The position numbers and the translations under genes were made by a program. This document shows, one piece after another, positions 18,800-30,070 of a DNA stretch of 64,000 nucleotides (the first letter of the stretch is position 1; each line of letters starts with the position of its first letter). The stretch comes from Aestuariimicrobium sp. p3-SID1156 (GTDB lineage: Bacteria > Actinomycetota > Actinomycetes > Propionibacteriales > Propionibacteriaceae). The DNA lies in contig NZ_JALXXB010000001.1 of assembly GCF_025144225.1 (NCBI RefSeq), forward strand, positions 504,170 to 568,169, read 5' to 3'. The notes under the pieces were generated by a model. It did not search any database. It had not been told where the DNA came from and was given only the letters and a program-made list of their open reading frames with translations.

Positions 18800-20002
18800 T
18801 CAGGCGTACACGCCCGCTGAGGCCAGGTACGCCTCGGCATCGCCGTGCACGCGCACGACCTCCCCGGCGGGGATGAATGCCGCCTGGCCCTTCACCAGCT
18901 CCTGGGTCTCGTCGGCCGTTGCGCAGTCCAGGAAGCCGTCCAGGACGAACAGGATGCGTGCCCCCTCGGTAGCCGGGAGCAGGGTCGGCTCGCAGGAATC
19001 AGTGCCGCGTCCGACGTGGATCTTCCACAGCGCGAACTCCGGGGCGTCCGTGGGGTAGTGCACCAGCCCGGGCGCAGGCATCTGGGGAGTGACCAGCGCC
19101 TTCTCCTCACCGGTGAAGGTGAGCACCTGGAGCAGGCCGTCGACGTCGATGTGCTTGACGGTGAGGCCGCCGCGCAGGACGTTGTCGGAATTGGCCATGA
19201 TCTCCACGCAGGTGCCGCGCATGTGGGCGTGCAGGTTGCCGGGCTCCAGATAGGTGGCCTCCCCCGGCTTCAGCTCGACCCTGTTCAACAGGAGCGCCGC
19301 CAGGATCCCGCGATCACCGGGGTAGTACTCGTCCAGTTCCAGGGCAGTCCGTGCGAACCTGCCCATCTCGCTGTCCTCGTCGCGGTAGGGGAGGCAGGCA
19401 GCCACCACCTGGTCGACCAGCCCGCGACGCTCCTCCGACAGGCTCAGGGCGTCCAGGAAGACCTCGGCGAGCGCCGCACTGCCGCCCCGCTGGGTGAGGG
19501 GCCCAATGACGCTGTCCAGGCCGGGAACGCTGAGGCGCTCGAACAGGGCTGCTGTCTGGGAGGCGGGGCGGAAGCCGCTGAGGGTCACGAAATCGGTGAG
19601 CGCGAGCGCCATCTCCGGCTTGGGCCAGTCGTCCTTGTAGGTGCGATCGGACGCCTGGAGGTCGATGCCCTCGTCGTTCTCCTTGGCGAAACCGGCCTCG
19701 GCTTCGGCCCGGTTGGGGTGGGCCTGCAGACTCAACGGCTGCCCGGCGGCCAGGATCTTGAGCATGAAGGGGAGCACATCGCCGAAATGTTCACGGGACT
19801 TCTCGCCCAGCACCTCGGGGTGCTCGGTCACCAGGGCAAGCAGGTCGGTATCGTCCTGGGGAAGGCGGCTCGGCTTGAGCGGATGGGCCCCGAGCCACAG
19901 TTCTGCCTGGGGGTCGCCGGTGGGCTCCACGCCGAGCAGACGGGGGATCGAATCGAGCGATCCCCAGGCGTAGTTCTGGATCGCGCCTTGCAAGAGCTTC
20001 AT
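18800..20002 (-). CDS. manA: mannose-6-phosphate isomerase, class I
   Basis: 400 residues. Zinc enzyme interconverting mannose-6-P and fructose-6-P, supplying mannose for glycoconjugates. Typical N-terminus (QNYAWGS) and zinc-site segment QPLSLQAHPN; the second cupin part contains LEPGNLHAHMRGTCVEIMANSDN. ATG 20002 is 7 nt after TAGAAT (20015-20010), predicted leaderless. Its stop lies eight bases beyond the 3' end of the opposing tRNA-Thr gene. Confidence 0.95.
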   Translation of the reverse strand: MKLLQGAIQNYAWGSLDSIPRLLGVEPTGDPQAELWLGAHPLKPSRLPQDDTDLLALVTEHPEVLGEKSREHFGDVLPFMLKILAAGQPLSLQAHPNRAEAEAGFAKENDEGIDLQASDRTYKDDWPKPEMALALTDFVTLSGFRPASQTAALFERLSVPGLDSVIGPLTQRGGSAALAEVFLDALSLSEERRGLVDQVVAACLPYRDEDSEMGRFARTALELDEYYPGDRGILAALLLNRVELKPGEATYLEPGNLHAHMRGTCVEIMANSDNVLRGGLTVKHIDVDGLLQVLTFTGEEKALVTPQMPAPGLVHYPTDAPEFALWKIHVGRGTDSCEPTLLPATEGARILFVLDGFLDCATADETQELVKGQAAFIPAGEVVRVHGDAEAYLASAGVYA

Positions 20003-20074
20003 GGCCGGGATTCTATCCAGCGCCTCCTTCGGCGATGAATGACAGTCATGTGATTCGAGCGTAGACTGCTCCTC

Positions 20075-20357
20075 ATGTCAGCGCAGCGCCACATGTCCGT
20101 CGTCCCTGAGGCGCAGGCCGAGGTCGGCCTCAGCGACCGCGACGCCGCCATCCTGGCCTTCGAGAAGAGTTGGTGGGCGGCCGATGCGTCCAAGGCCAGT
20201 GAGATCCGCGAGCGCTTCAACATGTCGACCACGGCCTACCACCAGATCCTCAACGGGCTGCTGGACAACCCTCACGCCCTGGCCGCCGAACCGCTGCTGG
20301 TCAAGCGCCTGCGTCGCCTGCGGGAATCACGCCAGAAGGCGCGCTCCGCGAGCCGCC

Positions 20358-20374
<17 letters not shown>
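20075..20374 (+). CDS. DUF3263 domain protein
   Basis: 99 residues, small and helical. The central region (LSDRDAAILAFEKSWW...TAYHQILNGLLDNPHAL) matches the actinobacterial DUF3263 family, whose helix-turn-helix look suggests nucleic-acid binding, unproven. Basic C-terminus rich in Arg/Lys. ATG 20075 is 7 nt after TAGACT (20062-20067), a predicted leaderless start. Overlaps the convergent next gene by 17 bases. Confidence 0.75.
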
Positions 20375-22602
<2,228 letters not shown>

Positions 22603-22628
22603 GCCCAGCCACTCGCTGAACAACACGG

Positions 22629-22658
22629 ACGGGCGGTCCCCCAAGGGGGGCCGCCCGT
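22629..22658 (+). terminator. intrinsic terminator after groEL
   Basis: Perfect 14-bp GC-rich stem (ACGGGCGGTCCCCC region with its complement, AA loop) followed by TTTCGT, 26 bases after the groEL stop. Also lies before the convergent membrane-protein gene end at 22678. Confidence 0.85.
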
Positions 22659-22677
22659 TTCGTGTGCCGTGCGGGTC

Positions 22678-24228
22678 TCAGCGAGCCCTGGGAGGCTTGA
22701 TCCTGCGGGAATCGGTCGTCACGAACTTCACATCCTTGGGGATGCCGTAGTAGCGCTCGAAGGCGAGTTCATAACGGGGGACCGAGAAGGAGTTGTTGTA
22801 GCCGGCGTCGTTCACCGGCATCGGCCAGGGCAGCACCACACGGTTGAGCTCACCAGCTGCTGCGAGCTCGAACTGGGGCAGCACCCTGGTGGTGACGAAG
22901 CGATGATTCGTGGCCAGGGCCGGTCGTGCCCAGTTCCACCACAGGAAGGAACTGGTGACCAGCATCGCCACGACGATCGCCGGCAGGACCCAGCTGCGAC
23001 GAGCCCGTGCAGCGAGACCGAACAGCGCGGCGATGATCACCACGAGCAGCCACAGCACGGGGACCAGGTACGCGCGGGACTGGCGCACGCCGGTGAGGAC
23101 GGTCGGCGCCCACGAGGCGCAGAAGGCCATCCAGGCCAGCAGCGGCGCGTACCCCCACACGTCCACGAGCTTCCAGAGGGCGACCAGACCCACGAACAGG
23201 GTCCCGAAGAGGCAGAGGGCGAGCAGGGACTGCCACACCAGCATGTTCTGGGCGACGGGCAGGGCAGCGGCGTCCCGCTCGGGGGCGCGCCGCACCCATA
23301 GGTCCCCAGCGATCACCAGACCGACGATGCCGACCGTCCACAGGGCGGGGACCAGCCGCTTCCGTGCAGGGAGGAGGAAGGACCCCAGGGCAGCCACGAC
23401 GGCAAGGACGACCCAGAGTTCCGCGGACGACGCATGCAACGTTCCTCCCGCGAGGGCGACGTTGTGGACGCGGGCGTGGGGCCCGGTGGGGCCGGTGGTC
23501 ATGCGTCCCAGTCGTGCCCACAGGCCGGGCGCCGACATCTGCGCGACGAACCCGAAGAGCCAGGCGCCCACCATGGCCCACGATCGCGCGCCCAGGCGCC
23601 CACGCTTCGCGGCCACCACGACGAGACCGATCCCCAGCAGGGTCCATGAGGCTTGTTCGTGCATCAGTTGGGCCAGCAGACCGGCCGGGATCGCGAAGGC
23701 CAGCCATCGCCAAGAGGGTTCGGCGTCCCGTCGGAGGAGGACCAGGGCAGGGTGGGCCACGAAGACGACGAGAGTGGTGGGGACGAGGTAGTTGACCGCA
23801 GCATCGGCCCAGAAGACCCCGTCGCCGGTGATGTTAGGCCAGACAGCCAGCGCGGTGGGAAGCACGAGCAGGCCGGCGACCAGTCGCAGCTCGCGATGCC
23901 TGCTCCCGAGCCAGCGATGGATCCCGATGCCGAGCAGCGTGTAGCACAACGGTGCGAACCACTTCCACGTATCGAAACCGGGCCGCACGATGAGGCGGAA
24001 AACACCATCACCCAGGCGACCGACGCGCCAGGACCAGTCGTTCCAGACCACGGTTGCCCATTCCTGAACCGTGAACGAGATGCCTGGTCGGTTCGTGATG
24101 GCGACGAACTTGTAGTCATCAGCGGCGGGGTACCAGAACCTGTGCAGATCCCGCCAGGTGCAGAGCGACGCGAGGGCGATGAGAATGCACAACGCGAAGC
24201 GCAGGTGCGAGCGGGAACGGGTCTGCAT
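22678..24228 (-). CDS. polytopic membrane protein, candidate GT-C-type glycosyltransferase
   Basis: 516 residues with roughly ten or eleven membrane spans. A large extracytoplasmic loop follows the first span (FWYPAADDYKF...SWRVGRLGDGVF) and a hydrophilic C-terminal domain of about 90 residues follows the last. The acidic DDYKF after span one recalls the Asp motif of GT-C transferases such as GtrII. The neighbours are gtrA and a GtrB-like gene, transcribed the other way, so it may attach the exported sugar to a wall polymer. ATG 24228 is 7 nt after TAGGAT (24241-24236), predicted leaderless. Function inferred from context. Confidence 0.6.
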   Translation of the reverse strand: MQTRSRSHLRFALCILIALASLCTWRDLHRFWYPAADDYKFVAITNRPGISFTVQEWATVVWNDWSWRVGRLGDGVFRLIVRPGFDTWKWFAPLCYTLLGIGIHRWLGSRHRELRLVAGLLVLPTALAVWPNITGDGVFWADAAVNYLVPTTLVVFVAHPALVLLRRDAEPSWRWLAFAIPAGLLAQLMHEQASWTLLGIGLVVVAAKRGRLGARSWAMVGAWLFGFVAQMSAPGLWARLGRMTTGPTGPHARVHNVALAGGTLHASSAELWVVLAVVAALGSFLLPARKRLVPALWTVGIVGLVIAGDLWVRRAPERDAAALPVAQNMLVWQSLLALCLFGTLFVGLVALWKLVDVWGYAPLLAWMAFCASWAPTVLTGVRQSRAYLVPVLWLLVVIIAALFGLAARARRSWVLPAIVVAMLVTSSFLWWNWARPALATNHRFVTTRVLPQFELAAAGELNRVVLPWPMPVNDAGYNNSFSVPRYELAFERYYGIPKDVKFVTTDSRRIKPPRAR

Positions 24229-24275
24229 GCGCCGGATCCTATCTGTCCGGGGGTCGGGGCAGTATTCTCGACCGG

Positions 24276-24677
24276 GTGACCGAACAACTCGCGCGGGTAA
24301 TGCGCTTCGGCATCGTTGGTGTCGCGAACACCACCGTGTACTACCTCATCTATCGGCTGCTGCTGTTGGTGATGCCTTACCTTCCCGCGCACGTGATCGC
24401 CTTCGCCTGCGGCGTGGTGTTCTCCTTCTATGCCAACTGCCTTTTCACCTATCGAGTTCGCCCCACCTGGCGTCGATTCATCGAGTTCCCGGCGACAACC
24501 GCCATCAACTTCCTCATCACCACATTCGGCTCGATGCTGCTGGTGAATGCCTGGGGCGTCTCCCCGAAATGGGCGACGCTGGTGGCAACCGTCGTCGCGA
24601 TCCCATTCACCTATCTCGCGACGACCTTCGTGCTGGCACGTCCGCGCCCTGACACGCCTGCTGCCCAGCACAAGTGA
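24276..24677 (+). CDS. GtrA-family membrane protein (polyprenyl-sugar flippase-like)
   Basis: 133 residues with four predicted spans and the GtrA pattern RFGIVGVANTTVYYLIY at the N-terminus and FxANCLFTYR before span three. GtrA proteins are thought to flip polyprenyl-phosphate-linked sugars. GTG 24276 is 7 nt after TATTCT (24263-24268), predicted leaderless. Followed 27 bases later by the GtrB-like glycosyltransferase, its expected partner. Confidence 0.85.
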   Translation: MTEQLARVMRFGIVGVANTTVYYLIYRLLLLVMPYLPAHVIAFACGVVFSFYANCLFTYRVRPTWRRFIEFPATTAINFLITTFGSMLLVNAWGVSPKWATLVATVVAIPFTYLATTFVLARPRPDTPAAQHK

Positions 24678-24704
24678 TGACCGCGCCTGTGGGACGATTG
24701 TCGG

Positions 24705-25670
24705 GTGAAACTCGTCTCCTTCATCTTCCCCATCTACAACGAGCAGGAGAACATCAACCTGCTCTGGGAAACGATGCAGCGAGTCACGGCGGACACTCCC
24801 TATCGCTATGAGTACGTCTTCGTCAATGACGGCAGCCGCGATGGCTCGCTCGAACTGTTGAATGAGCTGCACCAGCGCGACGACCGGGTCACGGTCATCG
24901 ACTTCTCGCGCAATTTCGGGCACCAACTCGCGGTCACTGCCGGGCTGGACAGGGCCGAGGGCGATGCGGTCATCATCATGGACTCCGACATGCAGGACCC
25001 GCCCGAGGTGGCGATGGAATTGCTGGCCACCTGGGAGCAGGGCTGGGATGTCGTCTACGCCCAGCGCCGCAGCCGTCAGGATTCGGCCTTCAAGAAGCTG
25101 ACCGCGAGTGCCTTCTACCGCACCCTGCACAGCCTGGCCGACATCGACATCCCCCGCGACACCGGCGACTTCCGCCTGCTTGACCGCAAGGTGGTGCTGG
25201 AGTTGCGGCGCTACCGCGAGCAGGATCGCTTCCTCCGCGGAATGGTGAGCCACGTCGGCTTCCGCCAGACTGCCGTCCAATTCGACCGCCATGCCAGACA
25301 TGCCGGGGAGACCGGCTACCCCTTGCGCAAGATGGTCAAGTTCGCCCTCGACGGCATCTTCGGCTTCTCGTCGAAGCCGCTGCAGCTGATCAGCCGGGTG
25401 GGCTTCCTGGTCGCCGGGCTGGCGGTCATCGGAATCATCTACGCCCTTGTTCGACGCCTCTTCTTCCCCGACCAGGTCGTCTCGGGCTGGACCTTCGTGG
25501 TCATCACCATCCTGGGCGTCGGAGGAGTGCAGCTGTTGATGATGGGCATCATGGGCCAGTATCTGGGGCGGGTGTACTCCCAGGTCCAAGGGCGTCCCCT
25601 CTACTCGGTGCGGTCGATCCTGACGACGCCGGGCGATCAGCACACTCCCAGCGGCGAAGTGCACGCCTGA
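24705..25670 (+). CDS. family 2 glycosyltransferase, GtrB/DPM1-like
   Basis: 321 residues. A GT-A domain (about 1-230) starts with SFIFPIYNEQENI and contains the DxD-type metal site MDSDMQDPPE near residue 93. Two C-terminal membrane helices (about 235-255 and 267-290) are typical of GtrB/bactoprenol glucosyl transferases. Predicted to load a sugar from a nucleotide donor onto polyprenyl phosphate at the inner face, for GtrA to flip. Start is GTG 24705. Operon with gtrA and probably cutC, which begins five bases after the stop. Confidence 0.88.
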   Translation: MKLVSFIFPIYNEQENINLLWETMQRVTADTPYRYEYVFVNDGSRDGSLELLNELHQRDDRVTVIDFSRNFGHQLAVTAGLDRAEGDAVIIMDSDMQDPPEVAMELLATWEQGWDVVYAQRRSRQDSAFKKLTASAFYRTLHSLADIDIPRDTGDFRLLDRKVVLELRRYREQDRFLRGMVSHVGFRQTAVQFDRHARHAGETGYPLRKMVKFALDGIFGFSSKPLQLISRVGFLVAGLAVIGIIYALVRRLFFPDQVVSGWTFVVITILGVGGVQLLMMGIMGQYLGRVYSQVQGRPLYSVRSILTTPGDQHTPSGEVHA

Positions 25671-25675
25671 CTGCC

Positions 25676-26377
25676 ATGTCCGGCCTGCTCGAAGTGATCG
25701 CGCTCCACGAGAACGATGCCAAGCGCGCGGAGGAGGGTGGCGCTGACCGCATCGAACTGTGCGGGACCCTCGACTTCCACGGCCTTTCCCCCGAACCCGC
25801 CCGGCTTGAGAAGGTACGGCGCGCCACCACCATCCAGATCCGTCCGATGGTCCGCCTGCGGGAGGGCTTCGGGACCGACGGCGGCGAGGTCACCCGCCTT
25901 CGCGGCCTGATTTCGGCCTATCTGGACGCCGGCGCGGACGGCGTGGTGCTGGGCTTCCTGAACGGCCACGGCGATGTCGACACTGAAGTCGTCCATGCCC
26001 TGGTCGACGTGGGCGACTTCCCCTGGACCTTCCATCGCGCCATCGACCACGCCCTGGACGCCCGCCGCGCCTGGCAGGTGATCCCTTCGCTGCCGCGCGT
26101 CGACCAGGTGCTCACCGCCGGTTCCGCACGAGGCCTCGACAAGGGCCTGGACGACCTGCTCCACACCGCGCGGGAGATCCCCGGCGCCGCAGAACTGATC
26201 ATGGCCGGAGGCGGTCTCGAGGCCGAACATGTGCCCTGGCTGGCTCGCGCCGGCGTGCGAAGCTTCCACATCGGGCGCAAGGCGCGTCCCGGGGGCAGCT
26301 GGAAGGCGTGGGTGGACGCCGAGCTGGTGGCATCCTGGCGCGATCTGGTCGACGCGGAAGTCGCCCACCACCGTTGA
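25676..26377 (+). CDS. cutC: CutC family protein
   Basis: 233 residues, TIM-barrel family named for copper homeostasis, though the biochemical role is uncertain. Family segments: LEVIALHENDAKRAEEGGADRIELC at the start, VLGFLNGHGDVD near residue 90, FHRAIDHALD near 120 and IMAGGGLEAEHVP near 180. Five bases downstream of the glycosyltransferase stop, so likely read through. No metal-binding gene nearby supports a copper role here. Confidence 0.85.
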   Translation: MSGLLEVIALHENDAKRAEEGGADRIELCGTLDFHGLSPEPARLEKVRRATTIQIRPMVRLREGFGTDGGEVTRLRGLISAYLDAGADGVVLGFLNGHGDVDTEVVHALVDVGDFPWTFHRAIDHALDARRAWQVIPSLPRVDQVLTAGSARGLDKGLDDLLHTAREIPGAAELIMAGGGLEAEHVPWLARAGVRSFHIGRKARPGGSWKAWVDAELVASWRDLVDAEVAHHR

Positions 26378-26420
26378 AGTCTGTCGCTTTTGTCGCCCGC
26401 ACCCCGTAGTGTGCGGACTC

Positions 26421-27350
26421 GTGTCAACCGCCCCCGTGATCCAAGCCCGTGACCTGCGCAAGAAGTACGGCGACTTCACTGCCGTCGACGGCATCAGCTT
26501 CGACGTAATGCCCGGTGAGTCCTTCGGCCTGCTCGGGCCCAACGGCGCCGGCAAGTCCACCACCATGCGCATGATTGGCGGCACCCTGGCCCGCAGCGGC
26601 GGGCAGCTCACCATCAACGGGCTCGATCCGGAGGAGAATGGCCCGGCCGTGCGCGCCCACCTGGGTGTGATCCCGCAGCAGGACAACCTCGACGAGGACC
26701 TGCGCGTCCGCGAGAACCTGATCATGTACGGCCGCTATTTCGGTCTCACGCGCAGCCACCTGAAGGAGAAGTCCCAGGAGCTGCTGGAGTTCGCCCAGCT
26801 CACCGAGAAGGCCGACGAGCGCGTCCGCGAACTCTCCGGCGGCATGAAGCGGCGCCTCACGATTGCTCGAGGGCTGGTCAACGACCCGAAGATCCTGCTG
26901 CTCGACGAACCCACCACCGGCCTCGACCCACAGGCGCGTCACACCTTGTGGGACAGGCTTTTCCGGCTCAAGGAACAGGGCGTCACCCTCATTGTCACCA
27001 CCCACTTCATGGACGAGGCCGAGCAGCTCTGCGATCGTCTGATCGTCGTCGACAAGGGCTCGATCATGGCCGAGGGCTCTCCCGCCCAGTTGATCAGGGA
27101 ATACTCGACCCGCGAGGTACTGGAACTCCGCTTCGGCTCCTCGCGCAATGAGGCGGTGGTCGACCAGCTGGAGCAGCTCGCCGAACGCATCGAGGTGCTC
27201 CCCGACCGCGTCCTGCTCTACACCGCCGACGGGGAGGCGACGCTGGAGAAGGTGACCCAGGCTGGCCTGCAGCCGGTCACCTCGCTGGTCCGTCGCTCCT
27301 CGCTGGAGGACGTCTTCCTCCGCCTCACCGGGAGGACCCTCATTGACTGA
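26421..27350 (+). CDS. ABC-2 exporter ATPase (NodI/DrrA-like)
   Basis: 309 residues. Walker A GPNGAGKST, signature LSGGMKRRL, Walker B ILLLDEPTTGLDP and a C-terminal regulatory region of about 80 residues. This type drives efflux of drugs or lipo-oligosaccharides. GTG 26421 is 8 nt after TAGTGT (26407-26412), a predicted leaderless start. Two permease genes follow with overlaps, giving a complete exporter. Substrate unknown. Confidence 0.9.
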   Translation: MSTAPVIQARDLRKKYGDFTAVDGISFDVMPGESFGLLGPNGAGKSTTMRMIGGTLARSGGQLTINGLDPEENGPAVRAHLGVIPQQDNLDEDLRVRENLIMYGRYFGLTRSHLKEKSQELLEFAQLTEKADERVRELSGGMKRRLTIARGLVNDPKILLLDEPTTGLDPQARHTLWDRLFRLKEQGVTLIVTTHFMDEAEQLCDRLIVVDKGSIMAEGSPAQLIREYSTREVLELRFGSSRNEAVVDQLEQLAERIEVLPDRVLLYTADGEATLEKVTQAGLQPVTSLVRRSSLEDVFLRLTGRTLID

Positions 27351-28134
27351 GCGAGTACGGCGCTGGGGCGCCCTCTACCACGCCGAGCACTACCTGTTGG
27401 TCGCCCGGGCCTTCCTCTGGACCGTCCTGCTCAACGCCATCGGCACCCCGCTGCTCTACATGGTCGCGATGGGCGTGGGCCTGGGCAGCCTGTTGGACGC
27501 GAAGGGCACCACGGTCGATGGGGTCTCCTACCTCGTCTTCGTCGCGCCCGCGATCATGGTCGCCACCTCTGCCCAGTCCGCCTTCGGGGAGAACACCTAC
27601 ACGGTGATGGCCGGGTTCAAGTGGCAGCGCACCTATTACGGCCCTGCAGCGACGCCGATGGACCCCTCCCAGATCGCCTGGGGACACCAGATCGGTATCG
27701 CGATCAGGTATCTCTTCCAGGCGTCGATGTTCTGGGTGATCATGGTCCTCTTCGATGCCGCTCCCAGTGTCTGGTCGTTCCTGGCGATCCCGGTAACCGT
27801 GCTGACGGCGCTCGCGATGGGTGCGCCGATGCAGGCCTATGCCGCGACCCTGGACAGCGAGGGAGCGCAGTTCACCACGATCCAGCGGTTCGTGGTGATG
27901 CCGATGTTCCTGTTCGCCGGCACCTTCTTCGCCCTCTCCTCGATGCCGATCTACCTGCAGTGGATCGGCTGGATCTCGCCGATGTGGCATGGGTCCCAAC
28001 TCGCCCGCTGGGCAAGCTATGGTCTGGCTGAACCGTGGTGGCTGCGGGTCGTCCATGTCGTGTACCTGGCCGGTCTCTTCCTGCTCGGCGGCACTCTGGC
28101 TGCCCGCACCTATCGACGGAGGTTGTGGAGTTGA
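27343..28134 (+). CDS. ABC-2 transporter permease 1
   Basis: 263 residues, six predicted spans, NodJ/DrrB-type ABC-2 membrane domain. Starts at TTG 27343, overlapping the ATPase gene by eight bases; no better start exists without losing the first conserved segment (ALYHAEHYLLVARAF). Its stop overlaps the start of permease 2 by four bases. Likely forms a heterodimer with permease 2. Confidence 0.88.
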   Translation: MTERVRRWGALYHAEHYLLVARAFLWTVLLNAIGTPLLYMVAMGVGLGSLLDAKGTTVDGVSYLVFVAPAIMVATSAQSAFGENTYTVMAGFKWQRTYYGPAATPMDPSQIAWGHQIGIAIRYLFQASMFWVIMVLFDAAPSVWSFLAIPVTVLTALAMGAPMQAYAATLDSEGAQFTTIQRFVVMPMFLFAGTFFALSSMPIYLQWIGWISPMWHGSQLARWASYGLAEPWWLRVVHVVYLAGLFLLGGTLAARTYRRRLWS

Positions 28135-28931
28135 GCACCGTCCCACGCCCTCTGCGGGGTCTCTACTCGGGAAATCTGGCCGCCGTCCTCGAACGTGGCT
28201 GGATCGCCATCAAGACCCAGAACTGGGTCATCATCATCTCCGGCTTCGTCGAGCCCGTGCTCTACCTGCTCGCCATGGGCCTGGGGGTCGGCGCGCTGGT
28301 GGGCGACGTCGCCGGGCCCGGTGGCAAGCCGATCAGCTACGCGGCCTACATCGCCCCCGCACTGCTGGCGACCTCGGCGATGAACGGCGCCCTCTACGAC
28401 TCGACCACCAACGTCTTCTTCAAGTTGAACTTCGCCAAGCTCTACCAGGCGATGCTGCAGACCGCGTTGGGGCCCATGGACGTCGCGCTCGGTGAGATCG
28501 TGCTGGCGCTGCTTCGCGGCCTGCTCTACGCCATCGCCTTCATGATCCTGATCGCCGGCCTCGGGCTGGCGACGAGCTGGTGGGCAATCCTGATGATCCC
28601 CGCTGCGCTGCTGATCGCTTTCGGCTTCGCCAGTATCGGGATGGGGATCACCAGCTTCATCAAGAACTTCCAGGGCCTGGACATCATCACCTTCGTGATG
28701 CTGCCGATGTTCCTGTTCTCGGCGACGCTGTACCCCATCGAGGTCTTCCCGGCCGCGATCCAGTGGTTCATCAAGGCGATGCCGCTGTGGCATGGCGTGG
28801 AGATGATGCGCCACCTCTCCGTGGGCCACATCACCGGGGCGACGCTCGGTCACATGGCCTACTTCGTGGCCATGTCCCTGGCAGGGATGGTCATGACCAC
28901 GCTGCGGCTACGCAAGCTGTTCCTGCGCTGA
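28131..28931 (+). CDS. ABC-2 transporter permease 2
   Basis: 266 residues, six predicted spans, NodJ/DrrB type (PMFLFSATLYPIEVFP and the preceding region are family-like). TTG 28131 overlaps the previous stop (TTGA) and has GGAGG about 8 bases upstream; GTG 28125 is too close to that site. Completes the heterodimeric exporter. The last 24 bases overlap the convergent aminotransferase gene. Confidence 0.86.
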   Translation: MSTVPRPLRGLYSGNLAAVLERGWIAIKTQNWVIIISGFVEPVLYLLAMGLGVGALVGDVAGPGGKPISYAAYIAPALLATSAMNGALYDSTTNVFFKLNFAKLYQAMLQTALGPMDVALGEIVLALLRGLLYAIAFMILIAGLGLATSWWAILMIPAALLIAFGFASIGMGITSFIKNFQGLDIITFVMLPMFLFSATLYPIEVFPAAIQWFIKAMPLWHGVEMMRHLSVGHITGATLGHMAYFVAMSLAGMVMTTLRLRKLFLR

Positions 28932-30047
28932 GGCGCCCATCCGTTCCAGAATCTCGGACAGCACCGGGCGCGGGGTAGCGAAGTTGAGCCGGACGCTGCC
29001 GCGTCCCCCCTCGCCACACAGCGCGCCATCGGTGACCGCCACGTTCGCCCTGTCCAGGAAGAACTTGGCGGGCGAGGTGGGTAGGTCGAGGGCGGTGCAG
29101 TCCAGCCAGGCCAGGTAGGTGCCCTGGTTCGGGATAAACTCGACCCCCGGCAGCACGGTCGGGAGCATCTCCTGGATCAGGCGCTGGTTGCCCTCAAGGT
29201 AGGTGATCACCTCCGCCAGCCAGGGCTCTCCGTCGGAATAGGCGGCGATGTTGGCCAGGACGCCCGGCGTGGCCGGCTCGTGCAGGTCGGTCGGCTGCAA
29301 CGTGGTGCCGTCGGTGATGACCAGCTGGGCGCACTTGTAGCCGGCCAGATTCCAGGCCTTGGACGCCGACAGGGCGGTGATCGAGTGGCTCGCCGCGGCG
29401 TCCGAGACGGTGGGGTAGGGGATGTGACGGGCACCGTTGAGGGTGAGCGGCGCGTGGATCTCGTCGTTGAAGACCCGCCCGTGGTGGCGCTCCACGATCT
29501 CGCTGATCGTGGCGAGTTCGTCGGCGGTGTACACCTTGCCGATCGGGTTGTGCGGGTTGCACAGGACCAGCAGGTCGCCCTCACCGAAAGCGGCATCCAG
29601 GGCGTCGAAGTCCACCAGCCACTCGCCCTCGGCCCTGATCATCGGGACCTGCACCAGTTCATGCCCATACGCCCCGGGCAGGGTCATGAACGGCATGTAG
29701 GCCGGCGTGGGCACGATGACGCGGGCGTCCGGAGAGATGTGGCGGTTCATGGTGATGACCATCCCGGCCAGCACGTCGGGGATGGCGTGGACCTGGTCCG
29801 GGCTGACCGACCAGCCATAGCGACCCGAGAGGAAATCTGTCGTGCTGGTCTGCAGGTCCTGGGTCCATCGCGGGGTGAGGTAGCCGGACTGCCCCAGGTC
29901 AATCGACTCATGGAGTCGCGCCTTGATCGGTTCGGCCAACCCGAAGTCCATCTCGGCGATGAACGCGCCCAGGGCGTCGCCCATGCGGCTCCACTTGCTG
30001 CCGCCAATGCGGAAGAGGTCCTCGGTGGTGATCTGGTCGAAATCCAT
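28908..30047 (-). CDS. MalY/PatB-type PLP-dependent C-S lyase/aminotransferase
   Basis: 379 residues, fold-type I PLP enzyme. PLP lysine in SASKAWNLAGYKCA near residue 233; substrate-binding CNPHNPIGKVYT near 160; N-terminal MGDALGAFIAEMDF characteristic of the PatB/MalY group. Such enzymes act as cystathionine beta-lyases, so a role in methionine/cysteine metabolism is likely. ATG 30047 is 7 nt after TAGTGT (30060-30055), predicted leaderless, from a promoter that overlaps that of the divergent MFS pseudogene. Confidence 0.88.
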   Translation of the reverse strand: MDFDQITTEDLFRIGGSKWSRMGDALGAFIAEMDFGLAEPIKARLHESIDLGQSGYLTPRWTQDLQTSTTDFLSGRYGWSVSPDQVHAIPDVLAGMVITMNRHISPDARVIVPTPAYMPFMTLPGAYGHELVQVPMIRAEGEWLVDFDALDAAFGEGDLLVLCNPHNPIGKVYTADELATISEIVERHHGRVFNDEIHAPLTLNGARHIPYPTVSDAAASHSITALSASKAWNLAGYKCAQLVITDGTTLQPTDLHEPATPGVLANIAAYSDGEPWLAEVITYLEGNQRLIQEMLPTVLPGVEFIPNQGTYLAWLDCTALDLPTSPAKFFLDRANVAVTDGALCGEGGRGSVRLNFATPRPVLSEILERMGASAQEQLA

Positions 30048-30070
30048 GGTTACGACACTAGTCTGGGCCG
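30048..30070. promoter_or_regulatory. bidirectional promoter with overlapping -10 boxes
   Basis: Between the divergent starts (ATG 30047 minus, GTG 30071 plus) are a minus-strand TAGTGT (30060-30055) and a plus-strand TAGTCT (30059-30064). They share the central TA. Spacing to the start codon is 7 and 6 nt, so both transcripts are predicted to be leaderless. Confidence 0.6.
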
